Shown: positions 17,249 to 25,312 of the stretch, piece by piece
Layout of the letters: every line of letters begins with the position of its first letter
Position numbering within the stretch: the stretch's first letter is position 1
NCBI GenBank assembly: GCA_963850345.1
Contig: CAWKKW010000011.1
Location: forward strand, 181,857-245,856
Direction: 5' to 3'
Source: CAWKKW01 sp963850345
Lineage (GTDB): Bacteria > Acidobacteriota > Terriglobia > Terriglobales > Acidobacteriaceae
DNA length: 64,000 bases
The notes under the pieces: generated by a model
What the model was told of the DNA's origin: nothing
The model's database searches: none
Seen by the model: only the letters and a program-made list of their open reading frames with translations
Made by a program: the position numbers and the translations under genes

Positions 17249-18831
17249 CAGTCGTGACCATGGATCCAATCGAGCTGGCCATCTTCCAAAGCGAAGTGCA
17301 CTCGATAGCCGAAGAGATGGGGGCAGCCCTAAGGCGAACCGCGCTCTCGCCCAACATCAAAGAACGCCGCGATTACTCATGCGCCGTGTTTGATGCCAAG
17401 GCCAGAGTCATCGCCATGGGGGATCACATGCCGGTGCACCTCGGTTCGATGCCGATGTCGGTGCAGGCTGCGGTGAATGCGATTGCGTTCCGACCCGGAG
17501 ACATCGCCATCCTCAACGATCCGTATGCGGGCGGCACACACCTTCCTGACATCACGATGGTGTTGCCCGTATTTTTACCGTCGCACAATCGACCGGTCGC
17601 CTATATCTCCAATCGGGCGCATCATGCGGACGTTGGCGGCATGTTCCCTGGATCGATGGGGCCAGCAAGAGAGATCTTCCAGGAAGGCATTCGCATCCCG
17701 CCGATCAGGATTGTGCGGAATGGAATCATCGATCGAGAGATGCTCGATCTGATTCTGCTGAACGTTCGCACACCAGCAGAACGGGAAGGCGACCTGCAAT
17801 CGCAAATGGGAGCATGTCGGGTTGGCGAAGCTCGCGTCTTGCAATTGGCGCACAAGTACGGCTTACCTGGGTTCGAGCGACTGGTCGAGGCGTTGCTGGA
17901 TTACTCTGAGCGCATGACCCGCGCAGAACTGCGCGCGATGCCTGCCGGAGAGTTCACTGCAGAAGACTGGCTGGATGACGATGGTGTGACACAATCGGCG
18001 TGCAAGATTGCCGTGTGCTTACGACTGGACCCGGCAGCCGCATCGATTCACATCGATTTTGGCGGGTCTTCTCCGCAGGTTTCCGGCAGCTTGAATGCAG
18101 TTCGCGCTATCACGCTCTCGGCTTGCTTTTACGTTTTGCGCTGTCTACTTTCCGAAGATGCTCCGGCGACCGAGGGCATCCTGCGGCCACTGACGCTGCA
18201 AACGCCCGCAGCCAGCATCGTCGACGCGCAGCCACCCGCACCTGTCGCAGGTGGTAACGTGGAGACCTCACAGCGCATTGTGGACGTGCTGCTGCGCTCG
18301 CTGTCCAAAGCCATTCCCGATCGCGTGCCCGCAGCCAGTGCGGGAACGATGAGCAACTTGAGCATTGGTGGGCGAGACCCGCGCACAAGCGAGGCATTCA
18401 CATACTACGAAACAGCAGCAGGCGGAATGGGCGCGCGCCCCGGGCTCGATGGCGTCTCCGGCGTGCAAACGCACATGACCAACTCGCTGAATACGCCCAT
18501 CGAAGCACTGGAGTATGCCTATCCATTTCGCGTGCGTCGATACGGATATCGGTCCGGCTCGGGTGGAGCAGGGCGCTTCACAGGAGGAGATGGATTGATC
18601 CGAGAGGTGGAGTTACTCGCGGATGCGCAGGTGACACTGCTCGCGGAACGAAGAAAGTTTCGCCCGTATGGACTGCAAGGCGGAGAAGATGGAGCAGCTG
18701 GTCGGGCATCCATCACCAGGGCGGGCAGCGACGCACCAGTAGAGTTGCCGGGCAAGTTCAGCCTGAGCCTCTCGGCCGGAGACATCCTGCGCATTGAAAC
18801 ACCAGGCGGCGGTGGATGGGGCAAGCCGTAG
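17245..18831 (+). CDS. hyuB: Hydantoinase/5-oxoprolinase subunit B (HyuB family)
   Basis: A 528-residue partner of HyuA. Recognisable family blocks are 'MDPIELAIFQSEVHSIAEEMG' near the N-terminus, 'RRDYSCAVFDAKARVIAMGDHMPVHLGSMP', 'NDPYAGGTHLPDITMVLPVF', 'SNRAHHADVGGMFPGSMG' (metal-binding histidines) and the glycine-rich C-terminus 'GGGGWGKP' that ends most members. The start codon overlaps the hyuA stop by four bases. Together the two genes form a compact two-gene operon with a divergent MFS transporter. The gene stops 78 bases before the convergent ADOP permease; a short 6-bp stem (CTGCTT/AAGCAG) lies in that gap without a T tract. Confidence 0.92.
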   Translation: MTVVTMDPIELAIFQSEVHSIAEEMGAALRRTALSPNIKERRDYSCAVFDAKARVIAMGDHMPVHLGSMPMSVQAAVNAIAFRPGDIAILNDPYAGGTHLPDITMVLPVFLPSHNRPVAYISNRAHHADVGGMFPGSMGPAREIFQEGIRIPPIRIVRNGIIDREMLDLILLNVRTPAEREGDLQSQMGACRVGEARVLQLAHKYGLPGFERLVEALLDYSERMTRAELRAMPAGEFTAEDWLDDDGVTQSACKIAVCLRLDPAAASIHIDFGGSSPQVSGSLNAVRAITLSACFYVLRCLLSEDAPATEGILRPLTLQTPAASIVDAQPPAPVAGGNVETSQRIVDVLLRSLSKAIPDRVPAASAGTMSNLSIGGRDPRTSEAFTYYETAAGGMGARPGLDGVSGVQTHMTNSLNTPIEALEYAYPFRVRRYGYRSGSGGAGRFTGGDGLIREVELLADAQVTLLAERRKFRPYGLQGGEDGAAGRASITRAGSDAPVELPGKFSLSLSAGDILRIETPGGGGWGKP

Positions 18832-18909
18832 TTGCGAATAACTGCTTATTGCAAGCAGCTCACAACTTCATCCAATTTAGTCGATACTTACAAGCCTTCC
18901 TGGAACGTG

Positions 18910-21675
18910 CTATTCATGGCGCAGCGCATTCATTGGATCGATGCTCGCTGCGCGCTGTGCTGGAATCCAGCTTGCGCCGAGTGCGATAGCCAGTAGAACG
19001 AAGAGCGACAGGCACAGCGTCACAGGATCATAGGGCTCGATGCCGTAGAGCATGGACCGGACTGCTCGCGTGAGCAGGAGGGCTGTACCCAGGCCCGCGA
19101 GAGTGCCCGCCAGCGCGATCCATGAGCTCTCCCGCAGGATCATGCGACTTACGCGCCAACGTGACGCGCCCAGAGCGACGCGAATTCCAATTTCATTTCT
19201 GCGCTGCGCCACAGAGTACGCCATCACCCCGTAGACTCCCACCGCGGCGAGGGCAAGTGCCAGCACTGCGAACCCAGACGTAAGCGCCGCAAATGCGCGT
19301 TCGATCAAAGCATTGGCATTGATCTGCTCGCGCTGCGTGCGCACGTTGATGATGGGCAGGTCAGGGTCGATTTGCTCCACAGCCGTACGCAGTTGCGGTA
19401 CCAAATCCCCACTTTTAAGGCGTGTGCGAACCTGGTAGACCATTCCACCCACCTGAGTCTGTTGAACATAGGGCAGAAAAAATTGCGGTGGAGGTTGGTC
19501 GCGCAGATTCATGTAATGCGTATCTCTACAGACGCCCACGATCTCGATCCAGGGAGCATTCGCTTCACGATCGGCTTTGAATCGCCTGCCTACCGGATTC
19601 GCATTTGGGAATCGCTTGCGTGCAAGACTCTCGTTGATCACGCCGACCTTCCGCGATGTTGCTGTGTCTTCCGCACTGAAGCCGCGCCCGGCCTCGATCG
19701 GAATTTCCATGGTCTCGAAGAAGTGATTTCCCACCGCGTTGAAGTCTTCGGCTTGAGCCTTCTGCGGATCGAACACCTCGCCTTCGGGCACGAAATCCGA
19801 GTTAGACAGATTATCCGCGATGTAAGGCAGCGCTCCGACAGCCACTGATTGAATACCAGGCATCGCGGCGATCCGATCTTCGATTCGCTGGTGTAACCGC
19901 ACATCTTTGCCTGCAGAGTAGCGGCTCGCTGGAGGATTGATTTCGAACAGCAACAGGTTATCCGCATTGAAGCCTACGTCGATCGAATTCAAGCTCCATA
20001 CAGTTCGCAGGAATAACCCTGCGCCCATCACGAGTACGGTCGCCACCGCAATCTGAAACGCAACCACCGCTTTTCCGTTCCAGCCGTTTGTTCGCCTGGT
20101 CGCTTGCAACGCAGACTCTTTGAGGCTGCTGCTGATCGGAGCACGCGTTGCAATCAAGGCCGGAACCAGCCCGAACAGTATTCCCGTGAGCAGCACGACA
20201 ACGGCGGTGCAAGCGAAGACGGGCCAATCCAGCGGAACGTGATAGTCAGTTCGGTCCCAGGTGTTGACGAGCAGCTTGGGCAAGGCACTGCGGCCGAAGT
20301 CAGCAAGCACCAATCCGCCCACTCCGCCTAGTGTGGCCAGTAGCAGGCTCTCCGTAAGAAGTTGGCGCAGAATACGTCCTCGTGCCGCTCCCAGTGCGAG
20401 CCGCACGCTCATCTCCCGCTGCCGCTGCGTGCCGCGGGCCAACAGCAGATTGGCCACGTTGGCACACGCCAGTAAGAGGACCAAGCCCGTAAGCGCCCAG
20501 AGGATATAGATTGGCTTTTGAAAGCGAAGATCGTTGAAATGCAGGCCGCGGCTGCCATCGGATAACTGAAGATGCGGCATGGTGTCTCCGGGCTTGATCG
20601 TCATCGTGGCCCGCACAGCAGCTGCCAACGCGACGTTCAACGCGGCGCCTGTCTGCGCATCGTCCACGTCCGATCGGGTACGCGCGACCAAATTGAGCCA
20701 CCAAAGATCGGGATCCGCAAGCAGCGACGTCTTTCCCTTGGGATCGATCACCGGCTGCGTGCTCAGAGGAACGAAAATCTCCGGCGATTGCTGAACGTTC
20801 TTAGCGCCTGTGAACCCTCGAGGGGCGACACCCACAATCCCGAAGACAGTCTGGTTCAGCGTAATAGTCTGGCCGAGTGCGCGAGGCGATCTGCCGTACT
20901 CTCGTTGCCACAATCCATCGCTGATCACGGCGACCATTCCAGAACCGGGTGTCGCGTCATCGGAGGGTTGCAGAGTTCTCCCCAGTTGAGCCCGCACGCC
21001 GAGCTGAGCGAAGAAGTTGCCGGAGACCAGGTCTGCGTTGACTCGTTGCGCGTGGCCACGGATCGTGGCGTTCATGCCGTCTTCTTTGAACGCAATCAGG
21101 TCCTGCAGAGCGCGATTGCTCGCTCGTAATTGCTGATACACCGGGTAAGAGAATACCGAGGCCATCGTTCCACCGTTGGGGCCCGGATCGAAGTCTCCCC
21201 ACATCGAGTGAACAACCTCCTTACCATCGCCAGTCCATCGCAACATGCGGAGCTGAGTGGGATTGGGCACACTGAGCCGACTTAGGAGCAGTTCTCTGCC
21301 CCCCGCTACGATCGTAGTGTTGGCTCCGATAGCCAATGCGAGAGAGGCCGCACTGATGATCGTAAAGCGGAGATCTTTCCCAAGCAGCCGAACACCAAAG
21401 TGGAGATCGGCACCGAGTTGATCGAGCCACGTGAGGCCGAGGGAGTCGCGCATCTCTTCCTTGAGAACAGCGGGTGTCCCAAACGCGATTCGGGCTCGCC
21501 GCGCAGCCTCAGCGCGGGAGTGGCCTGCCACGATCAGGTCGGCCGTCAGGCGCTCGAGGTGGTCTGCGAGTTCCGCTTCCATCTCTGCCTCGATGCGACC
21601 GCGCCGCGTGGTTGCCATCCACCATGAGCGTATCTCCATCTGTTTTCGAGATACCAGCGCCCAGATTCGGTTCAT
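18910..21675 (-). CDS. ADOP-type ABC transporter permease (MacB/FtsX-like, orphan)
   Basis: A 921-residue duplicated permease. The N-terminal cytoplasmic ADOP region ('RGRIEAEMEAELADHLERLTADLIVAGHSRAEAARRARIAFG', about residues 25-70) precedes the first membrane helix. A MacB-type periplasmic domain and an FtsX domain follow, then a second copy, ending in 'RAASIDPMNALRHE', the usual end of the family. No ATPase is encoded nearby, consistent with the 'acidobacterial duplicated orphan permease' type. Start 21675 is chosen because it overlaps the padR stop by four bases (ATGA) and has GGAGAG upstream; the open frame to 21819 lies inside padR. Predicted inner-membrane exporter or mechanotransmitter; cargo unknown. 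Confidence 0.92.
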   Translation of the reverse strand: MNRIWALVSRKQMEIRSWWMATTRRGRIEAEMEAELADHLERLTADLIVAGHSRAEAARRARIAFGTPAVLKEEMRDSLGLTWLDQLGADLHFGVRLLGKDLRFTIISAASLALAIGANTTIVAGGRELLLSRLSVPNPTQLRMLRWTGDGKEVVHSMWGDFDPGPNGGTMASVFSYPVYQQLRASNRALQDLIAFKEDGMNATIRGHAQRVNADLVSGNFFAQLGVRAQLGRTLQPSDDATPGSGMVAVISDGLWQREYGRSPRALGQTITLNQTVFGIVGVAPRGFTGAKNVQQSPEIFVPLSTQPVIDPKGKTSLLADPDLWWLNLVARTRSDVDDAQTGAALNVALAAAVRATMTIKPGDTMPHLQLSDGSRGLHFNDLRFQKPIYILWALTGLVLLLACANVANLLLARGTQRQREMSVRLALGAARGRILRQLLTESLLLATLGGVGGLVLADFGRSALPKLLVNTWDRTDYHVPLDWPVFACTAVVVLLTGILFGLVPALIATRAPISSSLKESALQATRRTNGWNGKAVVAFQIAVATVLVMGAGLFLRTVWSLNSIDVGFNADNLLLFEINPPASRYSAGKDVRLHQRIEDRIAAMPGIQSVAVGALPYIADNLSNSDFVPEGEVFDPQKAQAEDFNAVGNHFFETMEIPIEAGRGFSAEDTATSRKVGVINESLARKRFPNANPVGRRFKADREANAPWIEIVGVCRDTHYMNLRDQPPPQFFLPYVQQTQVGGMVYQVRTRLKSGDLVPQLRTAVEQIDPDLPIINVRTQREQINANALIERAFAALTSGFAVLALALAAVGVYGVMAYSVAQRRNEIGIRVALGASRWRVSRMILRESSWIALAGTLAGLGTALLLTRAVRSMLYGIEPYDPVTLCLSLFVLLAIALGASWIPAQRAASIDPMNALRHE

Positions 21676-22028
21676 GCTCTCTCCGCCCTGGCACCAAGGA
21701 TGCTCTCCATAATTCCTGCCATGCGCCGCCACTTCTCGGTTTCCTCTCCGAGTCGTTCGCGGCCTGCCTTGGTGAGCTTGTAATACTTGGCCCGGCGGTT
21801 GTTCTCGCTCTCGCCCCACTCGCTCGCGATGGCGCCTTGATGTTCCAGGCGGTAGAGTGCAGGGTAAAGAGACCCTTGTTGAATCACGAGTTCTTCGCCC
21901 GAGATCTGCTGGATCCGCAGAAGTACGCCGTATCCGTGTAACGGGCCCAGGGACACTGCCTTCAAGATGAGAAGATCCAGCGTTCCCTGCAATACATCGT
22001 TCTGCTTGACTTCTTTGCCCGGCGACAT
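21672..22028 (-). CDS. PadR-family transcriptional regulator
   Basis: A 118-residue PadR-type winged-helix repressor. The core 'QGTLDLLILKAVSLGPLHGYGVLLRIQQISGEELVIQQGSLYPALYRLEHQG' spans about residues 14-65 with the family signatures LHGYG and QGSLYPALYRLE. A basic helix ('NNRRAKYYKLTKAGRERL') and a short dimerisation helix follow. It is the first gene of a two-gene operon with the ADOP permease (4-base overlap). It has AGGAGA 5 bases before its ATG, and its promoter is overlapped by an inverted repeat, so it very likely represses its own operon in response to an unknown ligand or stress. Confidence 0.93.
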   Translation of the reverse strand: MSPGKEVKQNDVLQGTLDLLILKAVSLGPLHGYGVLLRIQQISGEELVIQQGSLYPALYRLEHQGAIASEWGESENNRRAKYYKLTKAGRERLGEETEKWRRMAGIMESILGARAERA

Positions 22029-22043
22029 TGCTTCTCCTTGCCC

Positions 22044-22083
22044 GTCTAGGAGAGACAGTACAGCGCCTCTCCTAGACTGTCAA
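22044..22083 (-). promoter_or_regulatory. padR operon promoter with overlapping inverted-repeat operator
   Basis: On the minus strand TTGACA (22083-22078) and TACTGT (22060-22055) are separated by exactly 17 bases. A perfect 11-base inverted repeat, GTCTAGGAGAG (22044-22054) and CTCTCCTAGAC (22067-22077), brackets the -10 element: one arm fills the spacer and the other lies at the expected transcription start. The padR ATG is 16 bases downstream. This placement fits autorepression by PadR. Confidence 0.8.
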
Positions 22084-22235
22084 GGAGAAAGGAGAAAGCA
22101 CCGTGATGCCGAATCGTGGGGACTACTGATTCCGGCATAACGGCTTCGGGAAGTTATTGCCAATCAACTTCCGGTTGACTCGCTCTCAAAAGCCAAAGGA
22201 GAATCGAAACCTAGCGAACAAGGGGGAGCCAAGAT

Positions 22236-22652
22236 ATGAAAATGAATGTGCACCTGAACTTCCCGGGAAACTGCGCAGAAGCATTTGATCTTTATAAGTC
22301 GGTGTTCGAAATCAGGGATGCGTTTGTGATGAAGTACAGCGAGGCGCCGCAAGGCTCTCCCGTAGATGCGAACTGGAGCGACAAGATTATGCATACTTCG
22401 ATCCCGCTGGGGAGTGGATTGCTGATGGGCTGCGACGCGCCGCCCGCACACTCGAAGCCGATCGGCGGAGTTCAAGTTTCGGTGGAGACCAAAGACGAGG
22501 CTGAAGCAAGGCGCATCTTCCAAGGGCTGCAGGAAGGTGGGACGGTGCAGATGCCAATGGCTCCAACGTTCTGGTCGCCGCTCTTCGGTATGTGTACTGA
22601 CCGCTTTGGCGTAGGTTGGATGGTCGGGTTACTCGGTCCGGGACAAGAGTAG
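22236..22652 (+). CDS. VOC (glyoxalase/PhnB-like) family protein
   Basis: A 138-residue protein with the PhnB/YjdN-type vicinal-oxygen-chelate fold. 'LNFPGNCAEAFDLYKSVF' opens the first beta-alpha-beta unit, and 'KIMHTSIPLGSGLLMGCDAPP' and 'PMAPTFWSPLFGMCTDRFGVGWMV' are characteristic of this group. Metal ligands typical of glyoxalase are not fully conserved in such proteins, and no enzymatic activity can be assigned. GGGGGAG lies upstream of the ATG. It is transcribed divergently from padR and ends before a GC-rich hairpin. Confidence 0.88.
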   Translation: MKMNVHLNFPGNCAEAFDLYKSVFEIRDAFVMKYSEAPQGSPVDANWSDKIMHTSIPLGSGLLMGCDAPPAHSKPIGGVQVSVETKDEAEARRIFQGLQEGGTVQMPMAPTFWSPLFGMCTDRFGVGWMVGLLGPGQE

Positions 22653-22671
22653 CAGGTTCAATTCAGACTGA

Positions 22672-22700
22672 GGGCCCGGCGACTATGTGTCCCCGGGCCC
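22672..22700 (+). terminator. GC-rich hairpin between convergent genes, terminator-like
   Basis: Perfect 8-base-pair stem GGGCCCGG/CCGGGCCC with a 13-base loop lies between the VOC gene (ends 22652) and the convergent four-helix-bundle gene (ends 22731). The following bases are T-rich only weakly. Confidence 0.5.
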
Positions 22701-22730
22701 TCTGTGTAATTCTCGCAAATACAACTTCGG

Positions 22731-23204
22731 CTATTTGGTACTGTCCCTCGCCGCCTTCACGTAATCGTGAGCCATCTGAACGTGCGCGTACTGTTGCGCG
22801 AGGAGCGCCTTTACCGGCTGAGGCAAATCTTTTTCCAGAGCATCCTTGTAAGCCTTCTTGGCCACGTCTTCGCCTTGCTCCGCGGTCTCGAGCAGAGTGT
22901 GATCGCCTCCGCCAAGCTTCGCTTTGAAGTCGCCCCAGGTGCGATGTACCTTTGCGCTCACGCTTCCGGTTTCTTTCGCGTCGTGATCGCCCTCAGTGTG
23001 GAGCATGGTTTCGAGTTCGCCACGAAACTGTGCGCGTTTCAGCGATTCCGCCATGAAAAAGCGCTTGTGTGCGTCGTCTTTGAGATGTTCGCCGATTTCC
23101 TGAAAGCCGGCCTGTCCGTCAATCAAGGTTTCGATTACGGAGTGCAGCTCTTTGATTACTTCTTCGTTGCTGATTTTGTGCCGCTCGTTGATCTGCGTCG
23201 CCAT
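22731..23204 (-). CDS. Ferritin-like four-helix-bundle protein (PA2169/DUF2383 family)
   Basis: A 157-residue all-helical protein. 'NEEVIKELHSVIETLIDGQAGFQEIGEHLKD' matches the N-terminal helices of the PA2169/DUF2383 four-helix-bundle family, and 'QQYAHVQMAHDYVKAARD' forms the last helix. Members are ferritin-like in fold and often turn up with stress genes, but no iron-binding function is established for them. Glutamate and histidine residues that could bind metal (E48, H63-like positions) are present but not in a clear ExxH pattern. Start at 23204, cytoplasmic, transcribed alone. Confidence 0.83.
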   Translation of the reverse strand: MATQINERHKISNEEVIKELHSVIETLIDGQAGFQEIGEHLKDDAHKRFFMAESLKRAQFRGELETMLHTEGDHDAKETGSVSAKVHRTWGDFKAKLGGGDHTLLETAEQGEDVAKKAYKDALEKDLPQPVKALLAQQYAHVQMAHDYVKAARDSTK

Positions 23205-23834
23205 GAGATCCTTCCATGCGGTTGATTACCGGGATTTAAAAGACAGTTGCAGGAGCCAACTCCACCCTGCTCCCTGCCGAAGCTACTTCTCTGCATTAGT
23301 AGAGAAGTGCGCATCCTTCGATAGAAGCCAAAGAGGTAGGAACAGGTTGCTTGGACTAATCGCAATGGGCTGTGTGCAATTTCCATGAAGGCCTGAGCAC
23401 AGTGCACTCGTGGATTGCAGCGACGTCTCGGTTCGCAGAGTTTGTGATGAGGCAATCTAGCAAGATCCCGGCTCTTGATTACGGGATCTCCACCAGCAAG
23501 TCGGGTTGCAGCGAAATCGTGCAGGACAGTACATAGCATCCACTGTTACGAATCATTTGCCAACAGCCCTACTGCTGCCAAAGCGAAGCCGGGAACCTCC
23601 TACTTCAGAAGCGCCAGCAGGCCACCATCCTTCGAGGCGGCCTTGAGTTGTCGTAAGCCACCATCGGCTCGCTTCCCCGCGCATGACAACTCAGCGGTTC
23701 AGCAAGCCTTACTGGGCTTCGTGGATGAGAATGCAGCCGTCCAATCACTACGCCAACGAATCGCCCATGAACGGGCCTTGATTGCTGTATAGTTCTCGTC
23801 TCCAGCACGACAATCTTCCCTGCGGAGCAAAATC
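23205..23834. other. Intergenic region without a supported gene (630 bases)
   Basis: The stretch holds several short open frames on both strands (for example 23475-23792 plus and 23156-23539 minus) but none has a ribosome binding site, plausible composition or a recognisable motif. It contains the upstream regions of both the four-helix-bundle gene (minus) and the glycine-rich repeat protein (plus). No strong promoter or structured RNA was recognised. Confidence 0.5.
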
Positions 23835-24875
23835 ATGTCAGAAGATCATCAATTCACCGCCACAGGTCCTACCGGGATAGGTTTTGAGACCAACGGAACC
23901 AGAATAAACATTGGGGCCGACATCAAAGGCGAGGTGCTTGGCGTTCAGGGTACTGGCATCGAGGGGGGCGCTGCCGGCGTGGTCGGCCGGGCCCTGTTTG
24001 ATGCGCCCGGCGTGGTGGGGTTCAGCAACGGTGACTTCGCCGGTGTTGCAGGTTTCGGCAGCGATCAAAACTTTCCCGGCGCCGGAGTCTTCGGTCGGGG
24101 TGGTTCGGTAGCTGCTGAACCAGGATTTCCTGCCAAGGCGGCGGCAGGCGTGATCGGTGTAGCAGGCTCATCCGCTCCCGCAGATGGGGTGCAGGGCACG
24201 GGCTCCGGCAACTTCTCGGGAGTTGCGGGCTTCGGTGGCGCTGGCAACGGGACCGGCGTCTTTGGAGCAGGTGGTGGACAGGGAGGTCAGGGCGTCAGAG
24301 GCATCGGCGCCGGAGGACCTAACACGTCTCCGCCCGCTGCGACGGGCGTGTATGGCCAGGGCGGCCCACAGAGTCCCGGAGTGATTGGACGGGCAGGAAC
24401 AGGACCGGCAGATGGCGTCGAAGGCACGGGAGCTGGGAACTTTTCCGGTGTTGCTGGTTTCGGCGGCGAGAGTTCAGGCACGGGCGTCTTCGGAGTCGGC
24501 GGCGGCCAGGGAGGCCAAGGCGTCAGAGGCATCGGTGCGGGGTCACCCAACACTGTACCCGATGGTCCCGTGGGGGTTTACGGACAAGGCGGACCTTTTG
24601 CAGACGGGGTGCAGGGTCACTCCAACGGCTCAGCCTCAAGCGGAGTAGCAGGCATGAATGGCGGCAACGGTGCCGGCATCTCCGGAGTCAGCGGAAGCGG
24701 CTATGGCGGAGAGTTCACCGGGGATTTTGCCCAACTTCATCTGACCCCCGCATCTACTGTCGGGCGGCCAACCCACGGCAATCACCACCCGGGTGAATTC
24801 TTCGTCGATGCAAATGGAGACCTCTTCTTCTGCAAAGCCGCAGGATTCCCTGGAACATGGGTCAAGCTGGCCTAG
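23835..24875 (+). CDS. Glycine-rich repeat protein of unknown function
   Basis: A 346-residue protein with no signal peptide, composed mostly of short G-V-x-G-x-G units such as 'GVVGFSNGDFAGVAGFG' and 'GTGVFGAGGGQGGQGVRGIG'. A long module starting DGVQGTGSGNFSGVAGFGG (residue ~117) recurs at ~193 and partly at ~257. The regular spacing suggests a beta-solenoid or collagen-like extended fibre. The last ~45 residues change character ('TVGRPTHGNHHPGEFFVDANGDLFFCK...GTWVKLA'), with hydrophobic and aromatic residues like the head domain of tail-fibre or repeat-stalk proteins. Cell-surface structure is an inference only; no export signal or anchor is seen. It stands alone between two intergenic gaps. 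Confidence 0.78.
   Translation: MSEDHQFTATGPTGIGFETNGTRINIGADIKGEVLGVQGTGIEGGAAGVVGRALFDAPGVVGFSNGDFAGVAGFGSDQNFPGAGVFGRGGSVAAEPGFPAKAAAGVIGVAGSSAPADGVQGTGSGNFSGVAGFGGAGNGTGVFGAGGGQGGQGVRGIGAGGPNTSPPAATGVYGQGGPQSPGVIGRAGTGPADGVEGTGAGNFSGVAGFGGESSGTGVFGVGGGQGGQGVRGIGAGSPNTVPDGPVGVYGQGGPFADGVQGHSNGSASSGVAGMNGGNGAGISGVSGSGYGGEFTGDFAQLHLTPASTVGRPTHGNHHPGEFFVDANGDLFFCKAAGFPGTWVKLA
24183..24653 (+). repeat. Internal tandem repeat within the glycine-rich gene
   Basis: Two near-identical units begin at 24183 (GATGGGGTGCAGGGC) and 24411 (GATGGCGTCGAAGGC), 228 bases or 76 codons apart, and a partial third begins at 24603, 64 codons later. The repeat stays in frame and is recognisable at both DNA and protein level, pointing to recent duplication. 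Confidence 0.75.
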
Positions 24876-25312
24876 CCATCAACGGATGGCTTTCGCCAGC
24901 AGCCCCAGCGTCGCGTGCCAACCGCGTCTGCCGCGAGCATTGTGGAGGCGGTCCTGGCTTTTACGGCGGAGGATGATCGGCGCGAACAGGTTCCGGCTCA
25001 TTTGGTAGCTCACGTAATTGGCGCTATGAATCTGGAGACAACGGTCCGATGCCCTCATCTAGGACCTCGCGGCGATTGTCCCCACAAACGCCTTTTATGC
25101 AGCCAATGTGGTTCGTACTCTGCGATTCTCAACGAGTGAGATCGCCAACTCCCATTTCCAGCCCTTATCGGTTTGGAATCGTGCGAAGGCCTGACGTTAA
25201 ACAGTTGAGGATGAAGCCCCGGCATTGTCGGGCGTAGCCGCCTTCTCGTAGGAATCCCACTGAATGCCTGATCGGTCCGGTTTCTAACGACAGACGACGT
25301 AAACTATGGCAG
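24876..25312. other. Intergenic region, 437 bases, with one doubtful small Cys-rich frame
   Basis: This stretch contains a 74-codon GTG-started frame at 24915-25139 with four cysteines near the C-terminus (CPHLGPRGDCPHKRLLCSQC). I could not find a ribosome binding site for it. Nothing else here is supported; the rest is upstream sequence for the ATPase fusion gene. Confidence 0.45.
24915..25139 (+). CDS. Possible small zinc-ribbon protein (doubtful)
   Basis: A 74-residue frame starting with GTG. The first half could form an amphipathic helix pair ('AASIVEAVLAFTAEDDRREQVPAHLV'), and the end holds cysteines spaced C-x8-C-x6-C-x2-C that could bind zinc. No ribosome binding site is present and the composition is near that of random coding. 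It may be chance, or a remnant of a larger gene. Confidence 0.25.
   Translation: MPTASAASIVEAVLAFTAEDDRREQVPAHLVAHVIGAMNLETTVRCPHLGPRGDCPHKRLLCSQCGSYSAILNE

Noticed and set aside
23475..23792. 105-codon frame in the gap before the glycine-rich gene
   Set aside because: No ribosome binding site or motif, and composition is not convincing.
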